DNA from: Burkholderia sp. S171
GTDB taxonomy: Bacteria; Pseudomonadota; Gammaproteobacteria; Burkholderiales; Burkholderiaceae
Direction: 5' to 3'
DNA: 64,000 nucleotides
Assembly: GCF_009766085.1 (NCBI RefSeq)
Contig: NZ_LMUF01000010.1
Span: forward strand, 209,891 to 273,890
Shown: positions 28,652 through 38,070 of the stretch, one piece after another
Numbering within the stretch: the stretch's first letter is position 1
Layout of the letters: each line of letters starts with the position of its first letter
Made by a program: the position numbers and the translations under genes
The notes under the pieces: model-generated
Databases searched by the model: none
Seen by the model: the letters and a program-made list of their open reading frames with translations, nothing else
What the model was told of the DNA's origin: nothing

Positions 28652-29684
28652 GTGCCTCTCCCTAAGATATGTTCACGTTCGCGGAAACGTTGGCGCTCCT
28701 CAGGCATAAAGGGCGGCGCCCAACGCTCTTTCGATAGTACAGGCTAACGATCTTTACTGAATCCAAGGGAAAACACGCACAGGACAGTGATCTCGCGCTG
28801 GGTCGACTGCCAGAAAGGACCCTGCTGCAGACGTTATTCGGTGCGGCTTAGCCAATCTCAAGGTTTGCGGTGTCATGCACCGCAAGCGGGATCCCGTTGG
28901 CGCCGGTTCCGGCAGTGCGTCGCGCCGGCCCGTCTGCGCCTAGCGGTTTTTGGCGATCCAGGACCGAAAAGCCTGAATCATGAGGATGTCGGCGCGCCGC
29001 GGAAGCGATGAATCGCAGCGTGCTCTGGACCCAATATCATCGGGTGAGGGTAGGCCGGTCATGTGGTTAAGTGGAATTCCAGTACGTCCCTGTAGTGGAC
29101 GAATGAGCATGAAACTAAGCCGTAATGTCATTGTTCGTCGCTTCGTATGACATTACTCTGGATTACGGTTACCGAACGATGGGGCGTTTATCCGGGGGAG
29201 TTGCCCAGGAATACAGAATCTATTTCTGGCGCTCGGAAGCACGCGATTTCAGCGACTACGTCCGGCCACTGGCGGCAACAGGGATCTGGGGCGTTGGCAA
29301 GGCTAATTAACTCTTTCCGTCCACTGGGGCGAGCAAAAACCCGTTCAAACCATTCCCAGCACCTTCATAGCGTCGCAAGGCGTCAACTTGCAGTCGTAAG
29401 CGGGCGGTACACAAATAATTTGAGCTTGTACTTTATGTCCGTCGCACGGACCTGACGTTGCGGCACTAAAACCACAACGAGAGGCCCGAACGAAAATCTA
29501 CGCGAAAAGCCATTCGAGGTTGGCCGTACTTATTTTAAAGGTCATGCGGACCTTGTTGGAGCGTGATTGCGAAGGGGCCTTAAAAATTAATGAAAACGTT
29601 AGGGGAAGGTTTGAATATCAAATCGGATAACTAAGCATAAATATCTGATGCGTCGCCTTGAGAGTTTAACTACGGATAAAAACG
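28652..29684. other. Gene desert of about 1 kb
   Basis: No frame has both a ribosome site and family resemblance. The only clear structure is a 10-bp perfect inverted repeat at 29122-29156. Base composition becomes A+T-richer towards 29520-29680, the likely promoter region of the esterase gene. It may be decayed DNA. Confidence 0.45.
29122..29156. repeat. Inverted repeat, 10-bp arms
   Basis: GTAATGTCAT at 29122-29131 and ATGACATTAC at 29147-29156 are perfect complements around a 15-base loop. No T run follows, so an intrinsic terminator is unlikely. It lies in a region without genes. Confidence 0.6.
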
Positions 29685-30614
29685 ATGCTCGAAACAGAAA
29701 TGACGGATTTTGTACGACGGACCTATGCGATGTATCCGCCGGACACAGCCACCATGACAATTGCCGAGCAACGCACGCTCTACGACAATTACGCAAAAGT
29801 GTTCACCCCTCCGTTGCCCGATGGGTTGACCATTGAGACGGCCACGCTTGACTCTGTCGCGGGACATCGCATTCCCTTGCGGTTGTACCGAAAGACGAAC
29901 GGGGCGGGTCAAGCCGGCACCGTGCTGTACTTTCACGGCGGTGGTTATGTCCTCGGCTCGCTCGATAGCCACGAAGCTATCACCGCGCGTTTAGCGGCCG
30001 ACACCGGCATGCACGTGGTTGCCGTTGACTATCGGTTGGCGCCTGAGCGCCCCGCGCCTGCCGCACACGAAGACTGCATTGAAGTGACGCTCGCTGCAAT
30101 CAACGGTAGGCTGCCGTTTGCTGCACTTCCGGCCAAGCTACAACTGATCGGGGATAGTGCCGGAGGCAATCTTGCCGCCAGTGTCGCTACCGTTCTTCGT
30201 GACAGGGATGTTGCCGGAGTAGCGGGTGTGGTGGCAATCTATCCCGCGCTCGGACGCGAACCGGCGTTGCCCGCGCGCGATACCGAGGCTCACGCTCCTA
30301 TGCTTACGCTTGCCGACGTCCATGCGTATCGCGAGCTGTACTGGCAGGACAGGGAGCCTTATCCGCAGATGACACCGCTTGACGCAAGCCACTTCGGCGG
30401 CTTGCCGCCGACATTAGCCATCGGCGTTGAACATGATCCGCTGCGTGATGATGCTTGCCTCTACATAGAGCGGATTCGTGCGGCTGGAGGGGACGGTACT
30501 CTTTGGATCGGGGAAGGACTGGTGCACGGATGCCTGCGCGCACTCGATACAAGTCCGGGCGTGAAGCTGCTGTATCGGAAGGTCTGTGAATTCTTGACGC
30601 GCCCGCAGGATTGA
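29685..30614 (+). CDS. Alpha/beta hydrolase, hormone-sensitive-lipase (HSL) family esterase
   Basis: 309 residues. The oxyanion-hole motif HGGGYVLGS and nucleophile GDSAGG define the HSL (family IV) esterases. The acid is probably the Asp in GVEHDPLRDD and the base the His in GLVHGCLR. No signal peptide, so it is cytoplasmic. It should hydrolyse short-chain esters. No ribosome site is obvious before ATG 29685. It stands alone between the gene desert and the enhancer-binding-protein gene. Confidence 0.9.
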   Translation: MLETEMTDFVRRTYAMYPPDTATMTIAEQRTLYDNYAKVFTPPLPDGLTIETATLDSVAGHRIPLRLYRKTNGAGQAGTVLYFHGGGYVLGSLDSHEAITARLAADTGMHVVAVDYRLAPERPAPAAHEDCIEVTLAAINGRLPFAALPAKLQLIGDSAGGNLAASVATVLRDRDVAGVAGVVAIYPALGREPALPARDTEAHAPMLTLADVHAYRELYWQDREPYPQMTPLDASHFGGLPPTLAIGVEHDPLRDDACLYIERIRAAGGDGTLWIGEGLVHGCLRALDTSPGVKLLYRKVCEFLTRPQD

Positions 30615-30648
30615 AAGGGAAGAGGAAAAATTCGCACGCCAATATGCT

Positions 30649-30666
30649 TGCTCGATCGCTCGAGCA
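30649..30666. terminator. Short hairpin after the esterase gene
   Basis: TGCTCGA and TCGAGCA form a perfect 7-bp stem with a 4-base loop, 35 bp after the esterase stop. There is no following T run, so terminator function is weakly supported. Confidence 0.3.
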
Positions 30667-30716
30667 TCCATTCCTCGGGCACGCCCTAAGGCTCATCTAA
30701 GGTCCATCTATTGCTG

Positions 30717-30744
30717 ATGTAACACTTACGCATTCTCGTTACAT
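30717..30744. promoter_or_regulatory. Inverted repeat ATGTAAC-N14-GTTACAT
   Basis: Seven-base perfect arms at 30717-30723 and 30738-30744, about 300 bp upstream of the enhancer-binding-protein gene. Size and spacing fit a dimeric regulator binding two successive half-sites; autoregulation by the downstream regulator is a guess. Confidence 0.4.
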
Positions 30745-31044
30745 ATAGCGACCATTTTCCATCGACGGAAACGCAACTTAACGTTTGGTTTCACCTCTCA
30801 TCAACTCACGCCGCTAGGATGTCGGCAGGACGGGAAATCCGCATAACCCGATTGATCCGAATATTATCCGTTCGTCGCGAACTTTCCTTAGCAATGGCGT
30901 GCCTCTATTCGTCGACGCATTCGACTCGCCTATCCGTCGCGAACCGATCTTCAGGGGATGAATGGTCGCGAACGCATGGTGAGTGTCAAAGGCCATCAAG
31001 ACTAAAGGCGTAAAGAAGGGTTTATCAAGAGAACCGATTACAAC

Positions 31045-32427
31045 ATGGACAGCGCACATCGCACGCTCTTATACATCGGAGGTAAGCCAAACGAATCGCT
31101 TTTAAGGCACCTCAGTGACTGCGCATGGCTCGTCGTGCCGGCCATGGGTCATCACGCAGCAGCAAAGCTGGCGCGTGCGCCCATGGCTGGGCTGCTCGAT
31201 CTGACAGACGGACTCCACGAGGACCGGATAGCGAGGGTCGAACAACTTTCACGGTCCGTGCCCGTTGCATGGGTTGCGCTGGTATCGCAGGAAACGCTGG
31301 AGCGGAAAGCCGTTCGAAATGTCATCGCAACACATTGCTTCGATTTTGTAATGCTGCCGACATCACATGAGCAGATCGTCAGTGCAATTGAGCAGGCCAT
31401 CGGTATGGAAGTTCTTCGCTCAGAGGTGGAACCGCGCGAACTTGACGATACGTCAAGCAGCGGAGTGATAGGTTCATCTGACGCCATGCTGGAACTCCAG
31501 CGGACCATTCGAAAGGTGGCCGCAACCGATGCAACAGTGTTCATTTCGGGCGAGTCGGGAACCGGCAAGGAGTTGACCGCGCAGACGATTCACGCGCAAT
31601 CGGCGCGCCGCGACCTGCCTTTCGTGGCAGTGAACTGCGGCGCCGTTCCACCTGATTTGCTGCATTCGGAATTGTTCGGCTATGAACGCGGAGCCTTCAC
31701 GGGTGCCACGCAGCGCAAGATAGGGCAAGTCGAGCAGGCGCATGGCGGAACGTTGTTCCTCGACGAAATTGGCGACCTGCCGCATGAGAGTCAGGCCGCG
31801 TTGCTGCGCTTTATCCAGCAACGCAAGATTGAACGCTTGGGCGGCCTTGATGCTATCGATGTGAACGTACGGGTGATTACGGCAACGCACCAGGACATGC
31901 AAGCTGCTGTGGCGGAGGGCAGGTTCAGGCCAGACCTCTTTTTCCGGCTTTGCGTGCTTGAGGTTAGGGAGCCGCCTCTTCGCGTGAGAGGAAAAGACAT
32001 CACCGAGCTTGCAATGCATGCGCTTGAACGGTTTAAAGACGAACGCGCGCGCAAGATACATGGCTTCGCTCCGGACGCGATTGCCGCGATGCATAACTAC
32101 GCCTGGCCCGGGAACGTGCGGGAACTGATCAATCGTGTTCGCCGCGCGATCGTTTTGTCCGAAGGCAAGCTCATCACCGCTGATGACCTTGAACTGGCGG
32201 AGCACGTCTTGCTCGCACCGAACTCACTTCGGGAAGCACGGGCGTCTGCAGAGAGGAGGGCGATTGAGGTCGCCCTCTTCGTGCATAAAGGCCGGGTTGT
32301 CGACGCCGCCCGCAGCCTTGGCGTGTCGCGTGTGCATCTGCACCGGTTGATGCAGGAGTTGGGAATACCCACGCGCACAGCGCTTGATGAAGCACACGAT
32401 TCGATCGATCCAGGCGACGATGAATAG
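31045..32427 (+). CDS. Sigma-54-type enhancer-binding protein, VpsR-like
   Basis: 460 residues in three parts: an N-terminal receiver-like domain (1-125) that lacks an obvious phosphorylation pocket, an AAA+ domain with Walker A GESGTGKE, GAFTGA loop, Walker B GGTLFLDEIGDLP and arginine-finger region, and a C-terminal Fis-type HTH (DAARSLGVSRVHLHRLMQEL). This layout resembles VpsR, the c-di-GMP-responsive activator of exopolysaccharide genes. GAFTGA is intact, so sigma-54 interaction is possible. No polysaccharide genes flank it, so its targets are elsewhere. Confidence 0.88.
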   Translation: MDSAHRTLLYIGGKPNESLLRHLSDCAWLVVPAMGHHAAAKLARAPMAGLLDLTDGLHEDRIARVEQLSRSVPVAWVALVSQETLERKAVRNVIATHCFDFVMLPTSHEQIVSAIEQAIGMEVLRSEVEPRELDDTSSSGVIGSSDAMLELQRTIRKVAATDATVFISGESGTGKELTAQTIHAQSARRDLPFVAVNCGAVPPDLLHSELFGYERGAFTGATQRKIGQVEQAHGGTLFLDEIGDLPHESQAALLRFIQQRKIERLGGLDAIDVNVRVITATHQDMQAAVAEGRFRPDLFFRLCVLEVREPPLRVRGKDITELAMHALERFKDERARKIHGFAPDAIAAMHNYAWPGNVRELINRVRRAIVLSEGKLITADDLELAEHVLLAPNSLREARASAERRAIEVALFVHKGRVVDAARSLGVSRVHLHRLMQELGIPTRTALDEAHDSIDPGDDE

Positions 32428-32619
32428 AGCTCCCGATGCAGCCATACGCGTGGCATTGCCATGCGCTTGGTGACTGGCAGTGCGTTGCAAACGTTAGCAA
32501 TCGATGCCCCCGAGATAGGAAGCAAAACATCTTGCTGTCCGGGCAGCGAAGGAAACTGGGAAGGCTTGGAATGAACAGGGCTTGGCGTGTTCAGCGGATG
32601 CAATAAATCAAGCAACCGG
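32428..32619. other. Intergenic region between convergent genes
   Basis: 192 bp between the enhancer-binding-protein gene and the TPR gene. No clear terminator hairpin recognised. Confidence 0.4.
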
Positions 32620-33903
32620 CTAACGAGCGCTCCGCATGATGTCTGCCAAAGCATCTTTCACTTCATCGATCAAGGCCGGCCAACCGCCCTGATGCTGGCG
32701 AAACAGATACATATCATTGGGGTACCAGGGTGACGCGGTTCCTGTTCGATGCCAGCGCCAGTCGACTCCTGTCTGCGGCAACATCAACCAGCATGCAACA
32801 CCCAATGCACCGGCCACGTGAGCGATCGCTGTATCGACACAGATGACAAGATTGAGTTGCGCGACGATGGCTGCGGTATCGCCGAAATCGCTAATCTCCC
32901 GTCCCAGGCAAAGAGCCGGCTGCAGCACTTTGCATTCGTCGGCCTGTGTTTCGGCATCTCCCGCTTGCAGACTGATAAAGCGAACTCCATTGACGGACCA
33001 CAGTGGCGCCAGATCGGAAAAATGCGTCAATGACCGTTGCGCATCGTTGTCGTGCTCGGGGTTACCTTTCCAAACCAGCCCCACGCGCAAGCCGTCGCTG
33101 GGTAAGCGTGCTTGCCACGTCTCCAGGCGCTGGGTGGATACGCCAACATAGGGAATCCTTGCCGGGATCGACTCGACTGTCGTACCCATGTGCAAAGGCA
33201 GGCTCATCAGCAGAGCCCAGTAAGCGTGAACGCGAAGCGCCTGAGGGTCGGTTATCAGTTCATCGATACCCTCCACTGTGCGCAGAAGGGGCGCAAGGAC
33301 CGGTTTGCAGATCACCGATATCTTTGCCGCACTTTGCGCTTTAAGCAGCGGCACGTAACGGACGAACTGTAGGGTGTCGCCGTATCCTTGCTCCGGCACG
33401 AGCAACAGGGTCTTGCCGCTCAAGTCCTCGCCGTTCCATTGAGGAAACGGCAATTGCCCGTGTTCTCCAAGCGTATCCGATCGCGCTTCGTAGTATTGCC
33501 AGCCTTCCGTATAACGCCTGTCGGACAGAAGCAGCATTCCCAGATTGAAGCGAGCTTCGGCGAAATCCGGCTTCAGTTCGAGCGCACGACGATAGTCGAT
33601 CTCCGCCTGGTCGAACCGATGAAGTCTTTCGAGCGTGCCTGCGCGGTTGTTCCTGATCTCCGCGGAATCCGGCAAAAGCTCGAGTGCGCGGCAGTAGTGC
33701 GCTTCGGCTTCGCTTAACCGTCCGCATTGCCGCAAGAGATTCGCGAGGTTGTTGTGAGCCGGGCCATTGCAATCATCCCGTTCAAGCACGCTGCGGTAGG
33801 CGTGTTCTGCGGCGGTCAAGTCTCCCTGTTGCCAGGCTCGCCATGCCGCCTCCATATGCTCATGGTCCACGTGTCCGCAGTCAGAGAGGGTTTTCCGGTT
33901 CAT
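32620..33903 (-). CDS. TPR protein with glycosyltransferase-like C-terminal domain
   Basis: 427 residues. Residues 15-150 form three to four TPR repeats (NGPAHNNLANLLRQCGRLSE, AEIRNNRAGTLERLHRFDQ, AEARFNLGMLLLSDRRYTE). The remainder resembles a GT-B (heptosyltransferase/GT9-like) fold, with LLLVPEQGYGDTLQFVRY, RVGLVWKGNPEHDND and CVDTAIAHVAGALGVACWLM. Such proteins occur in flagellin or surface glycosylation and as O-GlcNAc-transferase relatives. Neither a signal peptide nor neighbouring glycan genes are present. The acceptor is unknown. Confidence 0.82.
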   Translation of the reverse strand: MNRKTLSDCGHVDHEHMEAAWRAWQQGDLTAAEHAYRSVLERDDCNGPAHNNLANLLRQCGRLSEAEAHYCRALELLPDSAEIRNNRAGTLERLHRFDQAEIDYRRALELKPDFAEARFNLGMLLLSDRRYTEGWQYYEARSDTLGEHGQLPFPQWNGEDLSGKTLLLVPEQGYGDTLQFVRYVPLLKAQSAAKISVICKPVLAPLLRTVEGIDELITDPQALRVHAYWALLMSLPLHMGTTVESIPARIPYVGVSTQRLETWQARLPSDGLRVGLVWKGNPEHDNDAQRSLTHFSDLAPLWSVNGVRFISLQAGDAETQADECKVLQPALCLGREISDFGDTAAIVAQLNLVICVDTAIAHVAGALGVACWLMLPQTGVDWRWHRTGTASPWYPNDMYLFRQHQGGWPALIDEVKDALADIMRSAR

Positions 33904-34133
33904 GGGATTGCCTTGTTCGCAGCAGACGTTGGCAAGCGTTACCGCTCTTGTATCAGGCGTCTCTTACAAAACGCTAACCAGGGAGACGACTCGGCGCAAC
34001 TCAGGACATTGGATAAAACGTAGCGTGTGTTGCGTGTGAAGGCAAATCCAAAGATATTTGATTGCGACTGGAATAGACGGATGGGCGCGTGTGTTCGTCC
34101 CATTGCAAACCACAAACTCTCCAGGAATTAAAA

Positions 34134-34913
34134 ATGAAACTCCGTCGCGCTCCATTAATTTTGTCGATGATCGCCAGTGCGTTCTTTTCAGTTGGCGCCA
34201 TGGCTCAACAGACTCAACCCGCTAAAGGTCCGGTCAAAAACATCGTGCTGGTCCACGGTGCGTTTGTTGGTGGCTCGGGCTGGAGACCTGTCTACGATAT
34301 CCTGACCAAGGATGGTTATAACGTGACCCTGGTCCAGGAACCATTGACGTCGTTTGCGGAAGACGTGACCGCCACAAAACGCATTCTCGACCGTCAGGAC
34401 GGCCCGGCCATTTTGGTCGGCCATAGCTACGGCGGCGCGATCATCACGTCGGCTGGAAATGATCCCCATGTAGCGGGTTTGGTCTACATTGCGGCTCATG
34501 CCCTGGACACCGGAGAGACCGAAGTTGGCAATGGCAAGAAGTTTCCGAATTCCGCGCACCCGCTCGTGAAGACACCGGACGGCTTCCTGTTCCTCGATCC
34601 GGCCAACTACCCGGGCGACTTCGCTGCGGACCTGCCGCTGAAGCAAGCCCAGTTTGAAGCCCGCGCACAGATGCCCACATCGGCCACAGTTTTCTCAAGC
34701 GCGATGACCGATCCCGCATGGAAGGTGAAACCTAGCTGGTACATGGTCGCGAAATCCGACAAGATCATCAATCCCGACCTGGAACGGATGTACGCAGCCC
34801 GTGCCCATAGCCATACCGTCGAGATCGCGGGCGCAAGTCACTCCGTGTATGAGTCGCATCCCAAAGACGTCGCGGCGTTGATTGAACAAGCTGCTGAGCA
34901 CGCGCAGGACTAA
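34134..34913 (+). CDS. Secreted alpha/beta hydrolase (second copy)
   Basis: 259 residues with a Sec signal peptide (cleavage near AMAQQ). Core motifs are IVLVHGAFVGGSGW, nucleophile GHSYGG, acid in AKSDKIINP and histidine in GASHSVYES. It shares layout and many residues with the hydrolase at 2547-3338 (ATKRxxDxQxGPxILVGHS). AGGA precedes ATG 34134; the frame opens at 34089. It is divergent from the TPR gene and convergent with a GcvA-like LysR gene. Substrate unknown. Confidence 0.87.
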   Translation: MKLRRAPLILSMIASAFFSVGAMAQQTQPAKGPVKNIVLVHGAFVGGSGWRPVYDILTKDGYNVTLVQEPLTSFAEDVTATKRILDRQDGPAILVGHSYGGAIITSAGNDPHVAGLVYIAAHALDTGETEVGNGKKFPNSAHPLVKTPDGFLFLDPANYPGDFAADLPLKQAQFEARAQMPTSATVFSSAMTDPAWKVKPSWYMVAKSDKIINPDLERMYAARAHSHTVEIAGASHSVYESHPKDVAALIEQAAEHAQD

Positions 34914-35050
34914 GCTTATTGAATAAAGTGCAGGGCATGGATTGTTGGATGGATCGTTTCTATATAGATAGGAATGCTGATAGTATGGTGAAGCCGTATT
35001 TCCCCACGATCCGGTCCCTGCAGGCTTTTGATATTTTTACCACGCACCGC

Positions 35051-35941
35051 TTAAGTACTGGCTTCTCGTTCTAGCCACGAGCAGAAGGCAACCACGAGCA
35101 CGTCCGTTTCCTTAGCCTCCGGCACATAAGTACAGTAACTGCGGGCTGGAAGAAGGGGGCCGCTAAACGGTGCGACAAGACGCCCGCTTGCGAGGTCATC
35201 TGCTATCAAAGCGCTCGGTCCCATCGCCACGCCTATGCCGTCGAGCGCGGCTTGCAGCGTGAGATAAAAATGATCGAGCGTCAGCGTCGTGGCTGGTTTG
35301 AGATCGGCAACGTCCGCCTTAGCGAGCCAGTCGCTCCATAACCTCGGGAGACTCGATGTATGCAGGAGCGTGTGGTGGACCAGATCGCTCGGCGTTTTGA
35401 GCGGCAGTTGATCGAGCAGCGAGGGACTGCAGACGGGTAGCCTTTTCTCCGACAAGAAAGGGCGCATTGAATATCCGTAGAACGTATCGGGGCCGCCGCG
35501 AATGACAATGTCGTAGGCGTCTTGGAGCGCTTCTACCGGTTCATTCGACGTCTCCAGGCTCACCTCAACACCGGAATGCTGCTTCTGGAAACCGGCAAGT
35601 CTTGGTATGAGCCAGCGCAAGGCGAACGTGGCGGGCCCATTCACTCGCAGCACGCGCGACGATACGTCACCCACATAGCCATACCTTGCGGTCGCGGAAG
35701 CGACTTGTTCGAATGCTGGTCCGATTTCAGCGAGGTAGGCACGAGCCGCCGGCGTCAGGACTACGCGCCGGTTATGCCGCTCAAACAAAGGTGCACCTAG
35801 CCACTCTTCCAGCAGACGGACGTGCTGGCTTACAGCGCCGTGAGTCACATGTAATTCGGTTGCGGCAGCCTTGAAGCTGCCTAGGCGGGCTGCGGCTTCG
35901 AAGGCACGTAGCGCATTGAGCGGAGGTAAGGGATGGTGCAT
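35051..35941 (-). CDS. LysR-type regulator, GcvA-like
   Basis: 296 residues. The N-terminus LPPLNALRAFEAAARLGSF with HVTHGAVSQHVRLLEEWLG is the HTH of the GcvA/AmpR subgroup of LysR regulators, followed by a standard effector-binding domain. The gene is transcribed away from the SulP transporter region and towards the hydrolase. The target is not identifiable. Confidence 0.9.
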   Translation of the reverse strand: MHHPLPPLNALRAFEAAARLGSFKAAATELHVTHGAVSQHVRLLEEWLGAPLFERHNRRVVLTPAARAYLAEIGPAFEQVASATARYGYVGDVSSRVLRVNGPATFALRWLIPRLAGFQKQHSGVEVSLETSNEPVEALQDAYDIVIRGGPDTFYGYSMRPFLSEKRLPVCSPSLLDQLPLKTPSDLVHHTLLHTSSLPRLWSDWLAKADVADLKPATTLTLDHFYLTLQAALDGIGVAMGPSALIADDLASGRLVAPFSGPLLPARSYCTYVPEAKETDVLVVAFCSWLEREAST

Positions 35942-36323
35942 TCAGGTCAGATTTTCTAACATAACTTGCGGAAGGTGCTCGTTTTCACTCTTTGTCACGA
36001 GAGATATATTCACTGGAAAAGCTTTCTGACGCAATCGCTTCGTCTACGTGGTCGAGCGCGCGCTCATAGCGCGGGGTGATCCTTAAGCAGGTTCAGTCAC
36101 TGGCCGATGTACGCACGAAGACGTTCGTGGTTTGAGCAGTTTGAGAAGCCGGGCACCATGCGCCACCAGCGTCAGGGTAGTGGCGAGGTAAAAGCTGATC
36201 GTCCGGCCTTGCTACACACTGATCAAGAAACCTTGCTCTTGCAAATCAACTTGCGGCACGATGCGCCAATGACACCTTCATTTTTATCGCAGTATTGGAT
36301 GCAACATCGTTCGAGGACGCTCA
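35942..36323. other. Intergenic region upstream of the SulP gene
   Basis: 382 bp. An open frame at 36107-36334 runs into the transporter gene, but has no family resemblance and is not called. This region should hold the divergent promoters of the LysR and SulP genes. Confidence 0.45.
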
Positions 36324-38009
36324 ATGCGCTTTAAGTTATTAAAGGGCGTGTTGCCACTTGGCGGGGGTGCCGCGCTTCGCGACCTTTTGGCCGGCGTGAC
36401 CCTTGCAACAATGGATATCCCGCAAGTGCTGGGCTATGCGCGCATAGCGGGAATGCCGGCCGTGACCGGTCTCTACACGGCATTTTTGCCGCTGCTGGCA
36501 TTCGCGCTCTTCGGCGCATCTCGCCATCTGGTCGTGGCCGCGGACTCTGCAACGGCGACTATTTTCGCCAGCCACCTGTCGACCATGGCCACGGTCGGGA
36601 GCGCGCAATACATGGCGCTTGCCGGGGTCGTTGCGCTGTTGACGGCCGGGCTGCTGCTGATCGCCCGGATCTTCAAGCTCGGTTTCCTGGCCGATTTCCT
36701 GTCCCGCACGGTCTTGCTCGGTTTCTTGGCCGGCGTCGGCATTCAGGTCGGCGTCGCGATGCTGGGCGACATGCTCGGCGTGTCGCCAGGGTCGTCGCGA
36801 ACCCTTGGACAGATCGAATCGATAGCGCTTAATCTCGCTCACATTTCGCTTCCAACGCTGGGTATATCGGCCGCAGTAGTGACCTGTATTCTGGTTTTCA
36901 AGCGCTTGCTACCGCGTCTCCCGGTCGCCATGTTCGCGGTGATCGGCGGCATTGCGGCAAGTTATGCCTACGACTTCTCGGGGCATGGCATCTCGGTCGT
37001 GGGACCGGTTGCCGGTGGTCTGCCGGCGCTCAGTTTTCCACTTGCCACTTGGCAGCAGACGCTGGACCTTGTGCCCGTGGCCGCCTCGAGTTTCGTGATG
37101 ATCATCGCGCAGAGCGTCGCGGCGGGCCGGGTGTTTGCGGAGCGTTATCACGAACCTGTAGACGCCGATGCAGACATCCTGGGCATTGCGGCAGCGAACG
37201 CAGTGGCGGCCGTGAGTGGGGCGTTCGTGGTGAACGGCAGTCCGACCCAGACCGCCATGGCGGATCGCGCAGGTGCACGCAGCCAGTTTGCGCAAGTGGT
37301 GTTTGCGGTGGTGGTCGGCGTGGTGTTGCTGTTCTTCAGCAGGTGGCTGCAGTATCTTCCGCACTGCGTGCTGGCGGGTATTGTGTTCACGATCGCGATC
37401 GGGCTGATCGATGTGAAGAGCCTCTACGCTATCCGCCGTGAAAGTCCGGGTGAGCTCACGCTGGCGCTTGTCACGGCTTTGGCGGTGGTGGTGATCGGTG
37501 TCGAGGACGGGATACTGCTGGCGGTCGCGCTGTCGTTATTGCGCCATGTTCGCCATAGCTATCATCCGCACACCATGATGCTTGCGCCCACGCCGTCCGC
37601 CGGTGGGCGCTGGACGCCCGTGCCCGCCGCACCGGGCACAGAGACCGCGCCGGGGCTGATTGTTTATCGCTTTGGCGCCGACCTGTGTTTCGCCAACGAT
37701 CATTTTTTCGTCGACGACGTCCGCCGACTGCTTGACCGCGCGCCCACGACAGTCCACTGGTTCATCGTCGACGCCGGCGCTATCACGGACCTCGACTATT
37801 CGGCGGCCCGCACGCTCGCCGAATTCTGCGAAGGTCTGAAGCAACGCGGTGTCAACGTGCTGTTTGCACGCGTCAACCAGTATTTGCGAGCCGATATGGA
37901 CCGTCACGGAGTCACCGAGGTGCTCGGAAAATCGCATATCTTCGAGACACTGCATCAGGCGCTTGTAGCGGCCGGATTCGATCCGTCGGCTGCGTCGAGT
38001 ACGCATTGA
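36324..38009 (+). CDS. SulP-family anion transporter
   Basis: 561 residues: ten to twelve helices with the SulP signature MDIPQVLGYARIAGMPAVTG and ALFGASRHLVVAADSATAT in the first third, then a C-terminal STAS domain (about residues 435-555, LIVYRFGADLCFANDHFFV and LDYSAARTLAEFCEGLK). SulP proteins move sulfate, bicarbonate or dicarboxylates. No sulfur-assimilation or carbonic-anhydrase gene is adjacent, so the anion is undefined. No clear ribosome site lies before ATG 36324. Confidence 0.92.
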   Translation: MRFKLLKGVLPLGGGAALRDLLAGVTLATMDIPQVLGYARIAGMPAVTGLYTAFLPLLAFALFGASRHLVVAADSATATIFASHLSTMATVGSAQYMALAGVVALLTAGLLLIARIFKLGFLADFLSRTVLLGFLAGVGIQVGVAMLGDMLGVSPGSSRTLGQIESIALNLAHISLPTLGISAAVVTCILVFKRLLPRLPVAMFAVIGGIAASYAYDFSGHGISVVGPVAGGLPALSFPLATWQQTLDLVPVAASSFVMIIAQSVAAGRVFAERYHEPVDADADILGIAAANAVAAVSGAFVVNGSPTQTAMADRAGARSQFAQVVFAVVVGVVLLFFSRWLQYLPHCVLAGIVFTIAIGLIDVKSLYAIRRESPGELTLALVTALAVVVIGVEDGILLAVALSLLRHVRHSYHPHTMMLAPTPSAGGRWTPVPAAPGTETAPGLIVYRFGADLCFANDHFFVDDVRRLLDRAPTTVHWFIVDAGAITDLDYSAARTLAEFCEGLKQRGVNVLFARVNQYLRADMDRHGVTEVLGKSHIFETLHQALVAAGFDPSAASSTH

Positions 38010-38070
38010 ATATGCATCGAACTTGCATTGACCCTGCACCGAGTGGGGCATGGTCAATGCCTTTAGCGGA

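Noticed and set aside
36107..36334. 75-codon frame upstream of the SulP gene
   Set aside because: It overlaps the transporter start, lacks a ribosome site and is unrecognised.
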